This document shows positions 49,513 through 60,132 of a stretch of DNA of 64,000 nucleotides, piece by piece. Each line of letters opens with the position of its first letter. The first letter of the stretch is position 1. The notes under the pieces were generated by a model. It was given only the letters and a program-made list of their open reading frames with translations. It made no database searches and was not told the DNA's origin. This stretch comes from Okeania hirsuta. GTDB taxonomy: Bacteria; Cyanobacteriota; Cyanobacteriia; Cyanobacteriales; Microcoleaceae. The translations under genes were made by a program, and so were the position numbers. The stretch lies in NCBI RefSeq assembly GCF_003838195.1, contig NZ_RCBY01000009.1, positions 1 through 64,000 on the forward strand. Reading direction: 5' to 3'.

Positions 49513-50852
49513 CTATTCTGAAATCTCAAATAATGCCCCTTGTTTCAACCATTCCTGCCTTTGATGTTCAGAAATACCTATATTTTGAGCAAATATTGTC
49601 TTCTCTAAAATTGCATCTTTTAAATCTGTCCGTTTTAAATTAGCTCCATATAAATTGGCCCCACTTAAATTAACTCCACTGAGGTCAGCATTTTGTAAAG
49701 AAGCATTACTTAAATCTACATTGACTAATTTAGCACTGGGCAGATAAGCACTACTCAAGTCAGCACCACTGAGGTTAGCATTGCTTAAATCGGCACGAGG
49801 TAATTTTGTCCGCAAATCTGCATCTTTGAGATAAGCTTCTACAAGTTTAGCATCTCGTAAATTAGCATTACAGAGATTAGCTTTACTTAAATTGGCACCA
49901 TTAAGATTAGCTCCACTTAAGTCCGCAAGGGTTAAGTTAGCGCCACTGAGATTGGTCTTTTGTAAATTTGCCCCAACAAAATTAGCATATTGGAGGTCTA
50001 TCCTACTTAGATCGCTACCTGCAAAATCTGCCGTAAAATTTAGAGCTACAGTTTGAGCAATTTCTGTAAAGTTATTGCCCAGTTGCTTTGATAATAATTC
50101 TTTGGCGATCGCTATCTGTTGTTGCCTACATTCTTCTGCCTTTCCATCATCCTTCATTGATTGGTATACTAACCGGAGATTAAACAAAGCATCCCCTTGG
50201 CTAATATAATTATCTATTTTTTTCGCAAAAGCTAACTGCTGTTGATAACATTCTTTGGCCTGGGCAAATTCTCCCAAACCATGATAAGCTATCCCTAAAC
50301 TGGAGTAGGCTTGTTCGCAACCAAATTCGTCTTGCATTTCTTGAGCGATCGTCAAACGTTTTTGTTGATATGCAACTGCTTGTGAATAATTTTCTAGAGC
50401 ATAATAAGCATTTCCTAAATTACCTAAGGCTTTTCCTTCTCCTTCTCGGTCTTGAATTTCTCTGGCAATATTTAAGTGTTGTTGATAATATTCTATGGCT
50501 AAGTGATAATCTAATAATGTGTTATAAGCAACACCTATATTTCCTAAAGCTGCAGCTTGTTTACGGCGAATATTCTATGGCTAAGTGATAATCTAATAAT
50601 GTGTTATAAGCAACACCTATATTTCCTAAAGCTGCAGCTTGTTTACGGCGAATATTCTATGGCTAAGTGATAATCTAATAATGTGTTATAAGCAACACCT
50701 ATATTTCCTAAAGCTGCAGCTTGTTTACGGCGGTCGGAAATTTCTTGGTAGATAGCTAATGCCTCTTGCCAAGATTCCAAAGCTGCTTCAAATTTATGAT
50801 TTTGATATTGATATATCCCTTGTTTGAGCAGTTTGTCTCCTATTTCAGTCAT
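49513..50852 (-). pseudogene. TPR + pentapeptide-repeat protein broken by an 82-bp triplication
   Basis: From ATG 50852 the frame gives TPR-type helices (MTEIGDKLLKQGIYQYQNHK, AALGNIGVAYNTLLDYHLAI) and stops just inside the repeat (EYSP*). The rest continues in another frame to 49513: more TPRs (QQQLAFAKKIDNYISQGDAL), then pentapeptides (ANFVGANLQKTNLSGANLTL) and the cap NIGISEHQRQEWLKQGALF. The cause is a run of three 82-bp copies at 50487-50732. Deleting two copies (164 bp) leaves 1176 bp, exactly 391 codons plus stop, with an uninterrupted TPR-pentapeptide protein. So a single duplication event silenced an otherwise intact gene, and loss of two repeat units would restore it. Confidence 0.88.
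50487..50732. repeat. 82-bp perfect tandem triplication
   Basis: Units start at 50487, 50569 and 50651, each AATATTCTATGGCTAAGTGA.. to ..TTGTTTACGGCG. I see no difference between them. 82 is not a multiple of three, so each extra unit shifts the frame of the TPR gene by one. Confidence 0.95.
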
Positions 50853-51435
50853 ATTTTTACAGTTTTTTTTACAGTTCCTTAAAAATACTATATTACCCTA
50901 GTTTAATGTCTTTTTTAATTCTACAATATAGCACGCTAAATAGTTGACTATACTAAGTGTCTAAACAAAATTAATTACATACTTTGTACCAAAATAATCA
51001 AGCAGTTTTTTGAGATAATTAAGTAAATTTTGCCTGCTCTGAGGCACATCAAATTCAATCCATTGATATTTAATAAATTTCCAGATAATCTCAGTTAAGT
51101 TTGGCTGAGGCGAGTCAGTAGGTAACCCAAAAATCTGGAAATTTATTGACCGAAAAATTATGGTCAATAGCCTCCCTTTTTAAGGAAAAAACAGTCCTTA
51201 GTGGAGCTTCCCGTAGGGCGGGATGGCTCCAAAACCTGTGACATATAAAATCGACCAAGATAAAGAGAGTATTCCAGATTTTAAGCCTCCTTATTGCAAG
51301 AGGTACTGTTAACTTATAACTGTTAACTGATAACTGAAATTACTCCCATTTCTCTTGCTTTTTCATGAAATTATTACTTTTTTTGAATTGAGGTTTTATC
51401 CATAATGATTACTGTAGGTTTAGACAAATTGTAAC

Positions 51436-51528
51436 TATAGTCATTTCAGTTTAGATTGAGACAAGGGTTTATTGCAGCAGAAGGGTTTCAGCCGAAAAAG
51501 TGTTTCATTATTATTTGAAATGACTATA
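51436..51528. mobile_element. TATAGTCATTTCA MITE nested in the IS630 remnant
   Basis: TATAGTCATTTCA and TGAAATGACTATA are perfect 13-bp inverted repeats 93 bp apart. Separates the transposase pieces ..IEFGDKF and NLSKPTV... An orphan half is at about 52515 (TATAGTCATTTCC). Confidence 0.88.
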
Positions 51529-51663
51529 AATTTATCTCCAAACTCTATGACTATTTGACTGTCGAACGTGCCTCGATTAATTTCATAATATAATTCATTT
51601 TTACTATTCATTAACTCTAAAACATTAATTCTTTTACTTTGACAACTTTTAGCAGTTATTGTT

Positions 51664-51868
51664 ATATGAAATACTCAAATTTTTGCTACAAATACCCACG
51701 GCTGTTTCAAGGATTCATAAGTCAGGAGTCAGGAGTCAGTAGGAATAGCGTATATATCATTTATTAGAGTTATTAGAGTCCAACTCTGTTTTTAGTCAAA
51801 TCGACATTTCTGGGTAAAGTTTTTTAACCAAATAAATTATTAGTAGCATTCTTTTTTATATTTCATAT
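51664..51868. mobile_element. ATATGAAATA MITE nested in the IS630 remnant
   Basis: ATATGAAATA and TATTTCATAT ends, 205 bp. Shares the CATTCTTTTTTATATTTCATAT end with a fragment near 35860-35886 and the left end with 4316-4417. Separates ..QEKG from TAKSCQS of the transposase. Confidence 0.75.
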
Positions 51869-52261
51869 TATTCCTTTTTCCTGTCAAGTATCAGGAATAT
51901 ATGGCATCACAGAGAACCCACTTTTATCTCAATATCTCAAGTCAATTTCTCCTTTTTCATCTTGGTCTTTCAGTTCTAATAGTTAGGCATATTTACTTCT
52001 AATTCTCAACTATCAGGGGTTTTGCTCCCTCCTATTTATCACTCTTTTTCAGAACATATTCAATTGGCAGAATAATTATTTTGATCGCTTATTTGATCAC
52101 ATCTATTCCTCATTGTTGATAAATTTTGATCGCCACTTTTCTGAGTTTTTTTGCCTTGATTTGACTCACTGTTTTACTTGGTATTTTTGTGCCTCACTTA
52201 ATTTCGGTTTCCGACCTCTTCCTATTTGATTATATAACCCTAAAAAACCAGGATTTGCCAT

Positions 52262-52827
52262 ATTTTCAACTAATTATAAATAGTTATGCTGCTAACTACA
52301 AAGATTTTTATTAATTCTGGGATAGAAAATACCCAATCGCTCAATACTATAAATTAACTTCTCTTTCTCAATTGTGGGAATTGGCTGGAGGAACTTACTG
52401 TGAGAACATAGATTGATGATCGACCTTATAAAGGTAAATGTTTTTTCTACTACTGCCTTCTGGAGCTGCTATAATTACTCAACTTAATTAACCATAATTT
52501 ATGTTGTATATTATAGTCATTTCCGCTTAATTAACGACCGTAAATTTCTGAGGTGCTAGGTAGTAGGTGGAAATGTTCAAGAATTGGTAGTCCTGTATAT
52601 GTAGTGATATGTTAATATCAGCCATCAATTTCTGACATTAATCTCTGAAATATTGAACTTCGGCCTAGTTGAAAATCAAAATTTTATTTGGTAGGCGATT
52701 GCTAACACAAAGCTCCGCTAACGCTGAATATAACCAACCACTAAATTATGAATAAATCCACCCTAAATATCATACCAAAAATCATCCTAATATACAGTTC
52801 AACAATTTTTCATTCACATCTAATCCC
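52262..52827. other. Gene-free interval between two dead insertion sequences
   Basis: Contains degraded AT-rich repeats and an orphan TATAGTCATTTCC end. No gene seen. Confidence 0.5.
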
Positions 52828-53552
52828 ATGCAAAATAATCATTTAATTTGTCCAAGCTGTGGTAGTAGCCATATTATTAAAAACGGGACAATTAATCATA
52901 AAAAACAGAAAGATCAATGTCAAACCTGTAAAAGGCAATTTGTCCCCAATAACTCCAAAGTATACATCAACAATCACTCCCATTGAATTGATTGATAAAT
53001 TATTACTAGAAAAAATCAGTTTGGCTGGCATTATTCCGATAACAGGTGTATCTGAAAAATGGATGCAAAACTATGTCAATCGTAAGTATGCTGAAGTTTC
53101 ACAGTCTGTTCAATGTACTAAAAAAAAACCGGGAGACTGACCATTGAGTGTGATGAAATGTGGTGATTTGTTGGGAATAAAAACAACAAACAGTGGTGAT
53201 GGCTAGCAATTGATATAGGAACTAAAGAAATTGTGGGTTTCTTTTAAGGAGAAAGACCAGAAAAAGGTGCAAGTAGATTGTGGAATTCATTGCCTGGTAT
53301 CTATGGGCAATGTGCAGTTTATTATACAGATTTTTGGTCAGCTTATGATCTGATTTTTTCTGATTGTAGGCATAAATCAGTAGGAAAGGAAACTGGTTTA
53401 ACTGCTCATATAGAAATATTAAATAATACTTGACTTCAAAGAATTTCTCGTTGAGTCAGGAAAACTTTATCTTTCTCTAAAAAATTAGAAAATCATTTGG
53501 GAGCTACGCGCGTATTTCATTCATGATGATCATCAAGCGATCGCTTCACCAT
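52828..53552 (+). pseudogene. IS1-family transposase, dead
   Basis: InsA-like start MQNNHLICPSCGSSHIIKNG with a CxxC..CxxC zinc ribbon (CQTCKRQFV), then a frame shift near 52965 and IELIDKLLLEKISLAGIIPI, TGVSEKWMQNYVNRKYAEVS. After a stop the InsB-like part is readable: TIECDEMWWFVGNKNNKQWW, LAIDIGTKEIVGFF*GERPE, VYYTDFWSAYDLIF, GLTAHIEILNNT*LQRISR, TLSFSKKLENHLGA, ending about 53552. Conserved IS1 order (DEMW..YTDxWxAY..RKTLSFSK). At least three stops and two frame changes, so inactive. Confidence 0.85.
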
Positions 53553-53868
53553 AATTTGATCACTATATATACAGGACTACCCAAGAATTAATTATTAATA
53601 ATTAATTCTTGAAAAGAAGAGGATTGACTAATCATGAAAATTTTTATTTATTATCCCCTTAAAAGGGGAGGCTTTAAACCACAATTTTTCGATAAAATTG
53701 ATAATTTATGGATAATAATTGATTTTATTTTAAATTTTTGAAGAGGTCTATTATATCAAGCCTGATTAATTAGCCAAGGGTAAAAATGTGATCTCTGATA
53801 AATTTCTTCCTGTGCCCTGTTCCCTGTTCCCTAAAATTTTTATTGTGGAAATTCAAAGATACATAATA

Positions 53869-55272
53869 TTATTGGCATTGTTTCTGTTTATTCCAGTGAG
53901 TACAATTGCCTTTTTTGACTCCACTAATTGCCTGTTTACGACTCTCAAACAATTCTAAAATTCCATCAATAATTATTTTTACTAAATCTTGGTTACAGCC
54001 ATCAATAAAATCTTCAGGAGAAATACTTTTTTGAAATAATTCTTTAGTTCTTTCCCTTTGTTTTTTTACTTCTTCAAATCCTATATATATAACTATAAAT
54101 GTACTCAATGGTGAGTTTCTCATATCATAAGCGGCATTTTGACATCGCCCGTCTGCCAACAAAGTTAATACTTCACGTTCCAGACTATTTTTAGGCTGAT
54201 AAGGATTATTAATATCTGGTAAAAAACTCTCCAAATGAGCCGGATTAAATCCTTGAGTTGGCAATTCTCCAATCATTGTAGAAAGAGGTATATTCAAGCC
54301 CAATCGCATAGATAATGCTTCAATAAAACCTAGAGTAAAAATTTTACTTCCTAGATAAATTTTAGCAATTTCAAGATTTTTCTTTGCCTGATTAACCCAA
54401 ATTATGTAAGTTTTTTCATTGGGTTCTCCATCAAATCTGCGAAAAATTAAATCGGGATTTAAAGATTTAATAAAACCTTCAGTTTTTTCTAAAGCAATTC
54501 GGTACTCAGAAATAGTGTATGAATTACCATTGATGAGATTGTGGTTAGTTTCTGGTAATAAATTCCAGGTATTATCTAGAAAAATTGAACTAGGTGAACC
54601 AAAGCCAATAACATCTCGATTAGATAGTCTAACTGATTTTTTAATTGTTTGATATAGTTCAGCATCAGTTAAATTAATATTCCACTTAATATTAGTTTCT
54701 TTAAGTCTTTGATAAAGACGTTCAGTAGCAGTTAAGCCATTTTCTGAAATAGGTTGAAATGGAATACTAGCTTCAATACAAGCAGCGATTTTAAATAGAT
54801 GTTTAGTTGTCAAAAATTTTTCCATTGCTTTGGTCGCAACAACAGCGCTCATAAATTCATTTTGCCCACCAAAAGGTAATAAAATCTGACCAGCAAAAAA
54901 ACCAAAAATAGATGCTATTATTTCAAAAATTTTATCTTTCGGCAATTCATTTGTTTCCCGAATTTTTAATTTTCCTTGTACCTCTTTAATATAAGGAGTA
55001 ATGTAATAGCTGAGATTAAAATTAACACTATGATCTATTTGTAGATAGACTACATCATGGAATAAAGCAGCTAATACTTCTATTGCATCCTGTGAACCTC
55101 CCACTTCAAAGATATGATTTGGAGTATGAAAATAACGCCAAGGACTCATCATTGGTTGCACAACTAACTCGGCAATTTCAGCAAGTTTTTCTGATTGAAC
55201 TTCTACCTGTAATTTCCCAGTTGCCCATTTCAATTTTTCTAAGCATCGTTGATATTCATATTCAAAATTCAT
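53869..55272 (-). CDS. HD-superfamily protein, probable metal-dependent phosphohydrolase
   Basis: 467 residues. The N-terminal ~200 residues hold an HD-like metal site: His49 and His53 in YFHTPNHIFEV, then His72-Asp73 in ALFHDVVY. This arrangement (HTxxH..FHDxxY) resembles COG4339-type predicted HD phosphohydrolases, which act on small phosphates. The C-terminal half (~300-467) is helical, with repeated GFIEALSMRLGLNIP and LEREVLTLLADGRCQNAAYD, of no family that I recognise. No membrane span. Start at 55272 (MNFEYEYQRC). Isolated gene between IS ruins and the glycosyltransferase. Function uncertain. Confidence 0.7.
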   Translation of the reverse strand: MNFEYEYQRCLEKLKWATGKLQVEVQSEKLAEIAELVVQPMMSPWRYFHTPNHIFEVGGSQDAIEVLAALFHDVVYLQIDHSVNFNLSYYITPYIKEVQGKLKIRETNELPKDKIFEIIASIFGFFAGQILLPFGGQNEFMSAVVATKAMEKFLTTKHLFKIAACIEASIPFQPISENGLTATERLYQRLKETNIKWNINLTDAELYQTIKKSVRLSNRDVIGFGSPSSIFLDNTWNLLPETNHNLINGNSYTISEYRIALEKTEGFIKSLNPDLIFRRFDGEPNEKTYIIWVNQAKKNLEIAKIYLGSKIFTLGFIEALSMRLGLNIPLSTMIGELPTQGFNPAHLESFLPDINNPYQPKNSLEREVLTLLADGRCQNAAYDMRNSPLSTFIVIYIGFEEVKKQRERTKELFQKSISPEDFIDGCNQDLVKIIIDGILELFESRKQAISGVKKGNCTHWNKQKQCQ

Positions 55273-55970
55273 AATTTTTTGATTCCTTATTTATGAATAA
55301 AATGTTGTACTTTACTAAGTTTTCCTTTCTCAGATATATCGCTAGATTTTTTTGATGTGGCTGTTCTATAACAATTTTTTTTAGCTCTCGGAAATAGCGT
55401 TATTGATACTAATTCGTCAAAACTATATGACATAAGTTGTACAGTTTATTTGATTTTTTTGCCTACCTTTCCCTATCTCAATTTTTTATAGTGCTTTGCA
55501 GATAACTTTACCAATTTTATATGAGACTGCATAGAATTAGGTTTAGGTGTTAGGTGTTAGGTTTGATACCAATTTTATGTGAGGCTGCACAGAATTATGA
55601 AATTTATTAACAAGTCTTTCTCGATCTACACTCAATTCTGATTAAAATATTATTCTATGCAACTTCTTATGAATTGGGTATTAATTCTTAAAAACTTGAC
55701 CAATAAAAATATTTAAAGCTTCAGAATAGGCAAAAATAACAACTAATTTTAATACCAAATACTCTCATCTCTATTTAGCTATTCCCTATTCCTCACTTTC
55801 TAAAATTGAGAAATATGTACTTCATAAAAGTGATAAATTCCACAAAATTTAAATCAAACTTTCTTGCTCCCGATCAAAATTATTCCTAGAAGTCAAAATT
55901 AATAGTTGACTTTTCACTACAAATTAGGTTAAATTATCAACTATAAACATTACAATTGGCTTAATCCTTA
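55273..55970. repeat. Gene-free interval with a second dispersed-repeat copy
   Basis: 55567-55680 is the reverse complement of 2161-2262 (ATACCAATTTTATGTGAGGC.., CACAGAATTATGAAATTTATT..). A short GTTAGGTGTTAGGT heptamer-like run precedes it. No gene. Confidence 0.5.
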
Positions 55971-56726
55971 CTAAAATTTCACCTCCATTAAAGTCTTCCA
56001 AGCAAAATGTGGTAAAGCCAACATTCGTCGCCAGCGCCAAGGTTCTTGATAAAGTCTATACAACCACTCCAAAGAATTGTTACAAAACCAATCAGGCGCT
56101 CTTTCCTTCACCCCAGCCCATATATCCAAACTACCACCAATACCAATCCAGACTGCGTGAGGACAAATATGTTTATGTTCTGCAATCCACAACTCCTGGC
56201 GAGGTACTCCCAAACCTACAAATATTAGTTTTGGCTGTAACTGCTCTAAAGTACTTAGCAATTCTGTTTCTTCTGCCGGAGATAAATAACCATGCTGACA
56301 AGCAAACGCTAACTCTGACACTTTTTGTTGCCAAATGTCTGCCGCTTTCATAGCTACCCCTGGTTTTCCTCCATAGAAAAATACCAAGTTGTCTGGATTC
56401 TGTCTTGGTACTTGCCACAAAATACTCTCTGCTAATTCAATACCAGGACAACGCTGTACAGATTTACCCTTAAGCCTTAAGTATAGAACAACACCTGCCC
56501 CATCAGGAACTACCAATTCAGCTCGACGGATTATCTCAGCCAAGACGTGATTTTTCTCTCCCTGCATAACCATTTCAGCATTTAGTGTCACTACATGAGT
56601 TCCCAGTCCCTTCTCTAATCGAGAAAGTAAATAACCAGAGTAGTCATCAATACAATGTATTGGTAAACCTAGGACAAAATTTTTTGCAGGTAGACCAAGT
56701 GCGGACTCAGAATTTTTTTCACTCAT
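55971..56726 (-). CDS. WecG/TagA/CpsF-type glycosyltransferase
   Basis: Family GT26 (GT-E fold) enzyme that transfers an N-acetyl-mannosamine- or glucosamine-type sugar onto a lipid-linked acceptor in surface polysaccharide synthesis. 251 residues. Signatures: VTLNAEMVMQ, VVPDGAGVVLYLRL, RCPGIEL, and the family-typical FVGLGVPRQELWI with IGIGGSLDIWAG. C-terminal APDWFCNNSLEWLYRLYQEPWRWRRM is the usual end and may contact the membrane. Start at 56726 gives MSEKNSESALGLPAKNF. No other polysaccharide gene in the window, so the exact glycan is unknown. Confidence 0.9.
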   Translation of the reverse strand: MSEKNSESALGLPAKNFVLGLPIHCIDDYSGYLLSRLEKGLGTHVVTLNAEMVMQGEKNHVLAEIIRRAELVVPDGAGVVLYLRLKGKSVQRCPGIELAESILWQVPRQNPDNLVFFYGGKPGVAMKAADIWQQKVSELAFACQHGYLSPAEETELLSTLEQLQPKLIFVGLGVPRQELWIAEHKHICPHAVWIGIGGSLDIWAGVKERAPDWFCNNSLEWLYRLYQEPWRWRRMLALPHFAWKTLMEVKF

Positions 56727-56957
56727 ATTTATTTTGATTTTATTGATTTATTTTTTTGTTTTACTATCCTCAATACCTACTGATTTAGATTAGTTGATTC
56801 CGCTCTTTCAGGCTAGTGCTTAACGACTTTCTTTCACCCTGATGCCATATCAAGATTTTCCAATTTTAGAAACTTAATCTATAATCAATCGAACAGAATC
56901 AACTACAAAAATATTGTTGTATTCTGACAAGTAACGCTTTTGTGAAAATTAGTGTTT

Positions 56958-58535
56958 ATGAATCTTAAACCAGGAGTTGTCCTTCAAAAAGGAAAATATA
57001 CTATTGATAGTATCTTAGGCCAAGGAGGCTTTAGTATAACCTACCGAGCTATTCATCATCAACACAATCAAATTGTTGTCCTGAAAACCCTGAATGAAAG
57101 TCTACGCCATCATCAAGATTTTGCTAAATTTAAACATCAATTTATAGATGAGGTTCATCTTCTGACAAACTCTAGACATCCTAACATCGTTAGAGTGTGG
57201 GACTTTTTTGAGGAAGAGCAGTTCTTCTTCATGGTAATGGACTATATTCCTGGTCAAAATTTGGCTGATTTAATACAGTCTGGCCATAAACTTCATCCCA
57301 ACGAAGCTATTGATTATGTACATCAAATTGCTTCAGCTTTATCAGTAGTTCACAAAAATGGTTTTTTACATCGGGATATACAGCCTAAAAATATTATTAG
57401 GCAACAGGGAACTAATACAGTAATACTCACTGATTTTGGTATTACCTGTGACTTAACTGCTGGAATTAGGCAAACTTATACTAATTTATTTTCTGTGGGA
57501 TATGCAGCACCTGAACAGTGCGATCTAGAACAAAAGTTAACTCCCGCAGCAGATATTTATGCTTTGACTGCTACATTATACTATTTACTTACTGGTAAAG
57601 CTCCTACTCCTGCAGCTTTAAGGCTCAGTGATGAAGCTATTCCTCAAACACTTATAGTGTCTACAACTGAGCTAAGATTACTGGAAACGAATCTTTCTCC
57701 AAATATTGAGAATGCGATTATCAAAGGATTGGAAATAGACCCTCAAAAACGACCTCAAACTTTGGATAATTGGTTTGCACTACTGTTGGATAAGTCAGAG
57801 ATTTCACAGGTAAGTAAACAAAAATACCAAGTAAAAGAAAGTTGTTGTGAAGTTAATAGTAATTATGGCTTGATGGATACTAACTTTAAGTCAAATATGA
57901 ATAATAAAGTTAAAAATGATTTTAGCAATCAATCAAAAATCAAGAATTATCACGAAAATAAAGCACCAATTAATATTTTAAAAAATTGTTCTTTGGAAAA
58001 GAATTTTAATTGGATTAATCAACTTTCTTTGCAATTAACAATTTTTTTAGTGTTTCTATTTACAGCAGCAACTTTTGGGTGGATAGGTTTTGATATTACC
58101 CTTCGTTATAGTTATGCAAAAGCTAACAAAAAAACAGTATCTTTAACGGCAGGTAATTTACTAGAAACTCTGAAGAATGAGTCTGAATATGCTTTCAGAG
58201 AGCACGATCCATCTAGCCCTCTTTTTGATTCTCCTTCGGTAAAAACTTACTCTACAACTCCACCAAAATTGAACAAATTGCCTAAACCTTATGTTGACAC
58301 AGATGAAGTTTTTCCTAATAGTGGGTCTAACTCTTCTGGGGAGAATTACTAGTCATATCAACCATATTATTCTTCTGATTTAAAAATTCAAATACCTAGC
58401 CACAATTATTCTGTCAATGAAGAAATTTATTTGTCAGAAAAATTAGACTATCCTTCTGACCATCAATCTAAACCTCTTGAGTATAACTATCAAAAATATC
58501 AACAACAAAATCAGTATCCTAATGACTACTATTAA
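56958..58535 (+). pseudogene. Membrane Ser/Thr protein kinase with TAG before its last 60 codons
   Basis: Hanks-type kinase. GQGGFS (21-26) is the Gly loop, Lys43 (VVLK), Glu65, HRDIQPKN (Asp140) the catalytic loop and TDFG (Asp159) the metal site; SVGYAAPEQ is the activation segment; residues are all canonical. After the kinase (~1-280) and a low-complexity linker comes one membrane span (TIFLVFLFTAATFGWIGF, about 358-375) and a Ser/Pro/Thr-rich tail. TAG at 58350-58352 ends the frame at ..SNSSGENY, but it stays open in phase to TAA at 58533 with similar composition (SYQPYYSSDLKIQIPSHNYS.., NYQKYQQQNQYPNDYY). CAG to TAG is the likely change. The protein up to TAG is a complete kinase and probably functional; only the tail is lost. 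Start MNLKPG at 56958 rather than GTG 56952. Confidence 0.8.
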
Positions 58536-59111
58536 TTTGATTTTTTACAGATAAATTATAAATTCAATTTTTGAAGCAATGTTTGTAGCAGTATTTTTCA
58601 CATTTTAGTTAATGCTAAAAATTACATACTTTATACCACATCTGAATACTTGCTATCGTGAGCGATCGCTACTCTAAAAAAATATACAATAATTCAGCTA
58701 ACAGCTATTTATATCAATTATCAAAAATCATACTATAAAAATCAAATTAAAAAAATCTGCATAGTAAAGAGTCGATCAAATCCTAGTTGCCATCTATCTC
58801 TATCATTATTTCTTATTTTTTTTCTTTCTTTATTTCTTATTCATCCCTCCCTTTTCCATAATTTTACTATTGTGGTATTAGATAGATAGAAATAGAATTA
58901 GTATTTAGAGTAGATAAATATACTTGTATTCTATAACACTTTAATACTGGGAAGATTTTCATTAATTATTGGACATGGCCTGTAGGATAATTATACTCCT
59001 ACAGCACTTTTTAGGATAGTAAGGTACGCTTTTAAGGCTAATCTTTTTTCCCTACTCCCTACTCCCTAAAGTCCTAAAATTTTGTACCTTATCAACTCCA
59101 AAACTGCTGTA
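58536..59111. other. Gene-free AT-rich interval
   Basis: Contains a TAGATAGATAGA short run and a CTCCCTA heptamer pair at ~59050. No gene or clear structure. Confidence 0.5.
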
Positions 59112-59266
59112 ATATCATGTCCGTTTAATTAGTAATAGTAATAAAAAACTTTCTTCTTCTCTTCCTTCTTCTTCCCTCCTGACTCCTGTACGTCGCTAAT
59201 CCGACGGCTGGATCCCCTACCTGACTCCTCCGTAGTTATTTCTAAGTATTTAACCGGACATGATAT
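59112..59266. mobile_element. ATATCATGTCCGG-family MITE (155 bp)
   Basis: ATATCATGTCCG and CGGACATGATAT ends. Interior CTTCTTCTTCCCTCCTGACTCC resembles 26452-26603. Confidence 0.8.
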
Positions 59267-59666
59267 AACACATCTGCAAGTTCAGATTGGAAAAATAAAA
59301 CAAAGGTAGACATCTTGCTACCTGCAAGATACGGATATTTATAAGATGATGTGATACAATACTTTACAATCAGCATAGTTTTAATAGACAACTGAGATAA
59401 TTAGGTCTCAAAAACTGGAAAAGATTAACAAATCAAGTAAATAAATTAGAAGTATTTTAACAGGGTGGTGATTAAGGTATTTTTATAGTAAATATATAGT
59501 AAATAAATCAAACATCAAGCATTAAAATTTGCTTAACAACCATTAGCATAATTGAAAAATCAAGAGAAACCTTGTTAAGTAAGTAAAAATAAAGATAAGC
59601 CTTGCTTTTCCAGAAAATATCAATCAAAATTAATTAGTAAATTTTCAACATAGACAACTTTGAATT

Positions 59667-59984
59667 ATGAGTAAATCACCACTTCATGCCTTTTTCGTTG
59701 GTAGAGCTATTGCAGAAGGAGTTTACGAACAACTAGAAAATGTTGTTACCAACTCTCTTAGTACACTAGGAAAATTTGATGCAGAGCAAAGAGAGAATTT
59801 GCGAAGTTTCATTGAACAAGCATTAGAAAGAGCAGACCGGGAAGCTCAAGCAGAAAATAATGTCAGTAGCTCCAGCAACTTAAACTATCAACCCAAAGAC
59901 CTACAAGCTATAATCGACGACTTAAGAGCTGAAGTCGCTCAAGTTAGATCGGAACTACAAAAATATCGTAGTGGTTCTGTCTAA
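59667..59984 (+). CDS. DUF6825-like thylakoid-associated small protein
   Basis: 105 residues, MSKSPLHAFFVGRAIAEGVY then LSTLGKFDAEQRENLRSFIE, matching a short cyanobacterial and plastid family (DUF6825). The hydrophobic FFVGRAIAE start followed by long charged helices (residues 40-105 with LQAIIDDLRAEVAQVRSEL as coiled coil) suggests a peripheral membrane helical protein. The gene is followed at 60133 by the ABC1 kinase on the same strand, a gap of 148 bases, and could be in one transcript with it. Role unknown. Confidence 0.75.
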   Translation: MSKSPLHAFFVGRAIAEGVYEQLENVVTNSLSTLGKFDAEQRENLRSFIEQALERADREAQAENNVSSSSNLNYQPKDLQAIIDDLRAEVAQVRSELQKYRSGSV

Positions 59985-60132
59985 AGACAACCCAACCGCT
60001 AATTTTGTCCATTGCTATCAGCAAATCTTTAAATCATATCACAAATTATTATATACTGCTACTGTGTCTGTTCTCCTTGATGACAACATCATTAACCGCA
60101 AGGGACAAGCTAACTATACAACTGGAGGCTCA

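Larger units (their letters stand above)
50961..52261 (-). pseudogene. IS630-type transposase, dead, with three insertions
   Basis: Assembled from the minus strand. N-terminus 52261: MANPGFLGLYNQIGRGRKPK then SEAQKYQVKQ, stop where Trp is expected, VKSRQKNSEK. Middle (~52000-51885): LLELKDQDEKGEIDLRY*DK, SGFSVMPYIPDT*QEKG, carrying the first DDE Asp region. Then a MITE (51664-51868). Then TAKSCQSKRINVLELMNSKN, ELYYEINRGTFDSQIVIEFG. Then a second MITE (51436-51528). Then NLSKPTVIIMDKTSIQKK (second Asp). Then foreign repeat (~51172-51345). Then LPTDSPQPNLTEIIWKFIKY..TKYVINFV (third acidic residue) and stop at 50961. Matches the IS630 domain order. Several stops; certainly inactive. It shows layered insertion: IS630 first, three repeats later. 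Confidence 0.85.
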
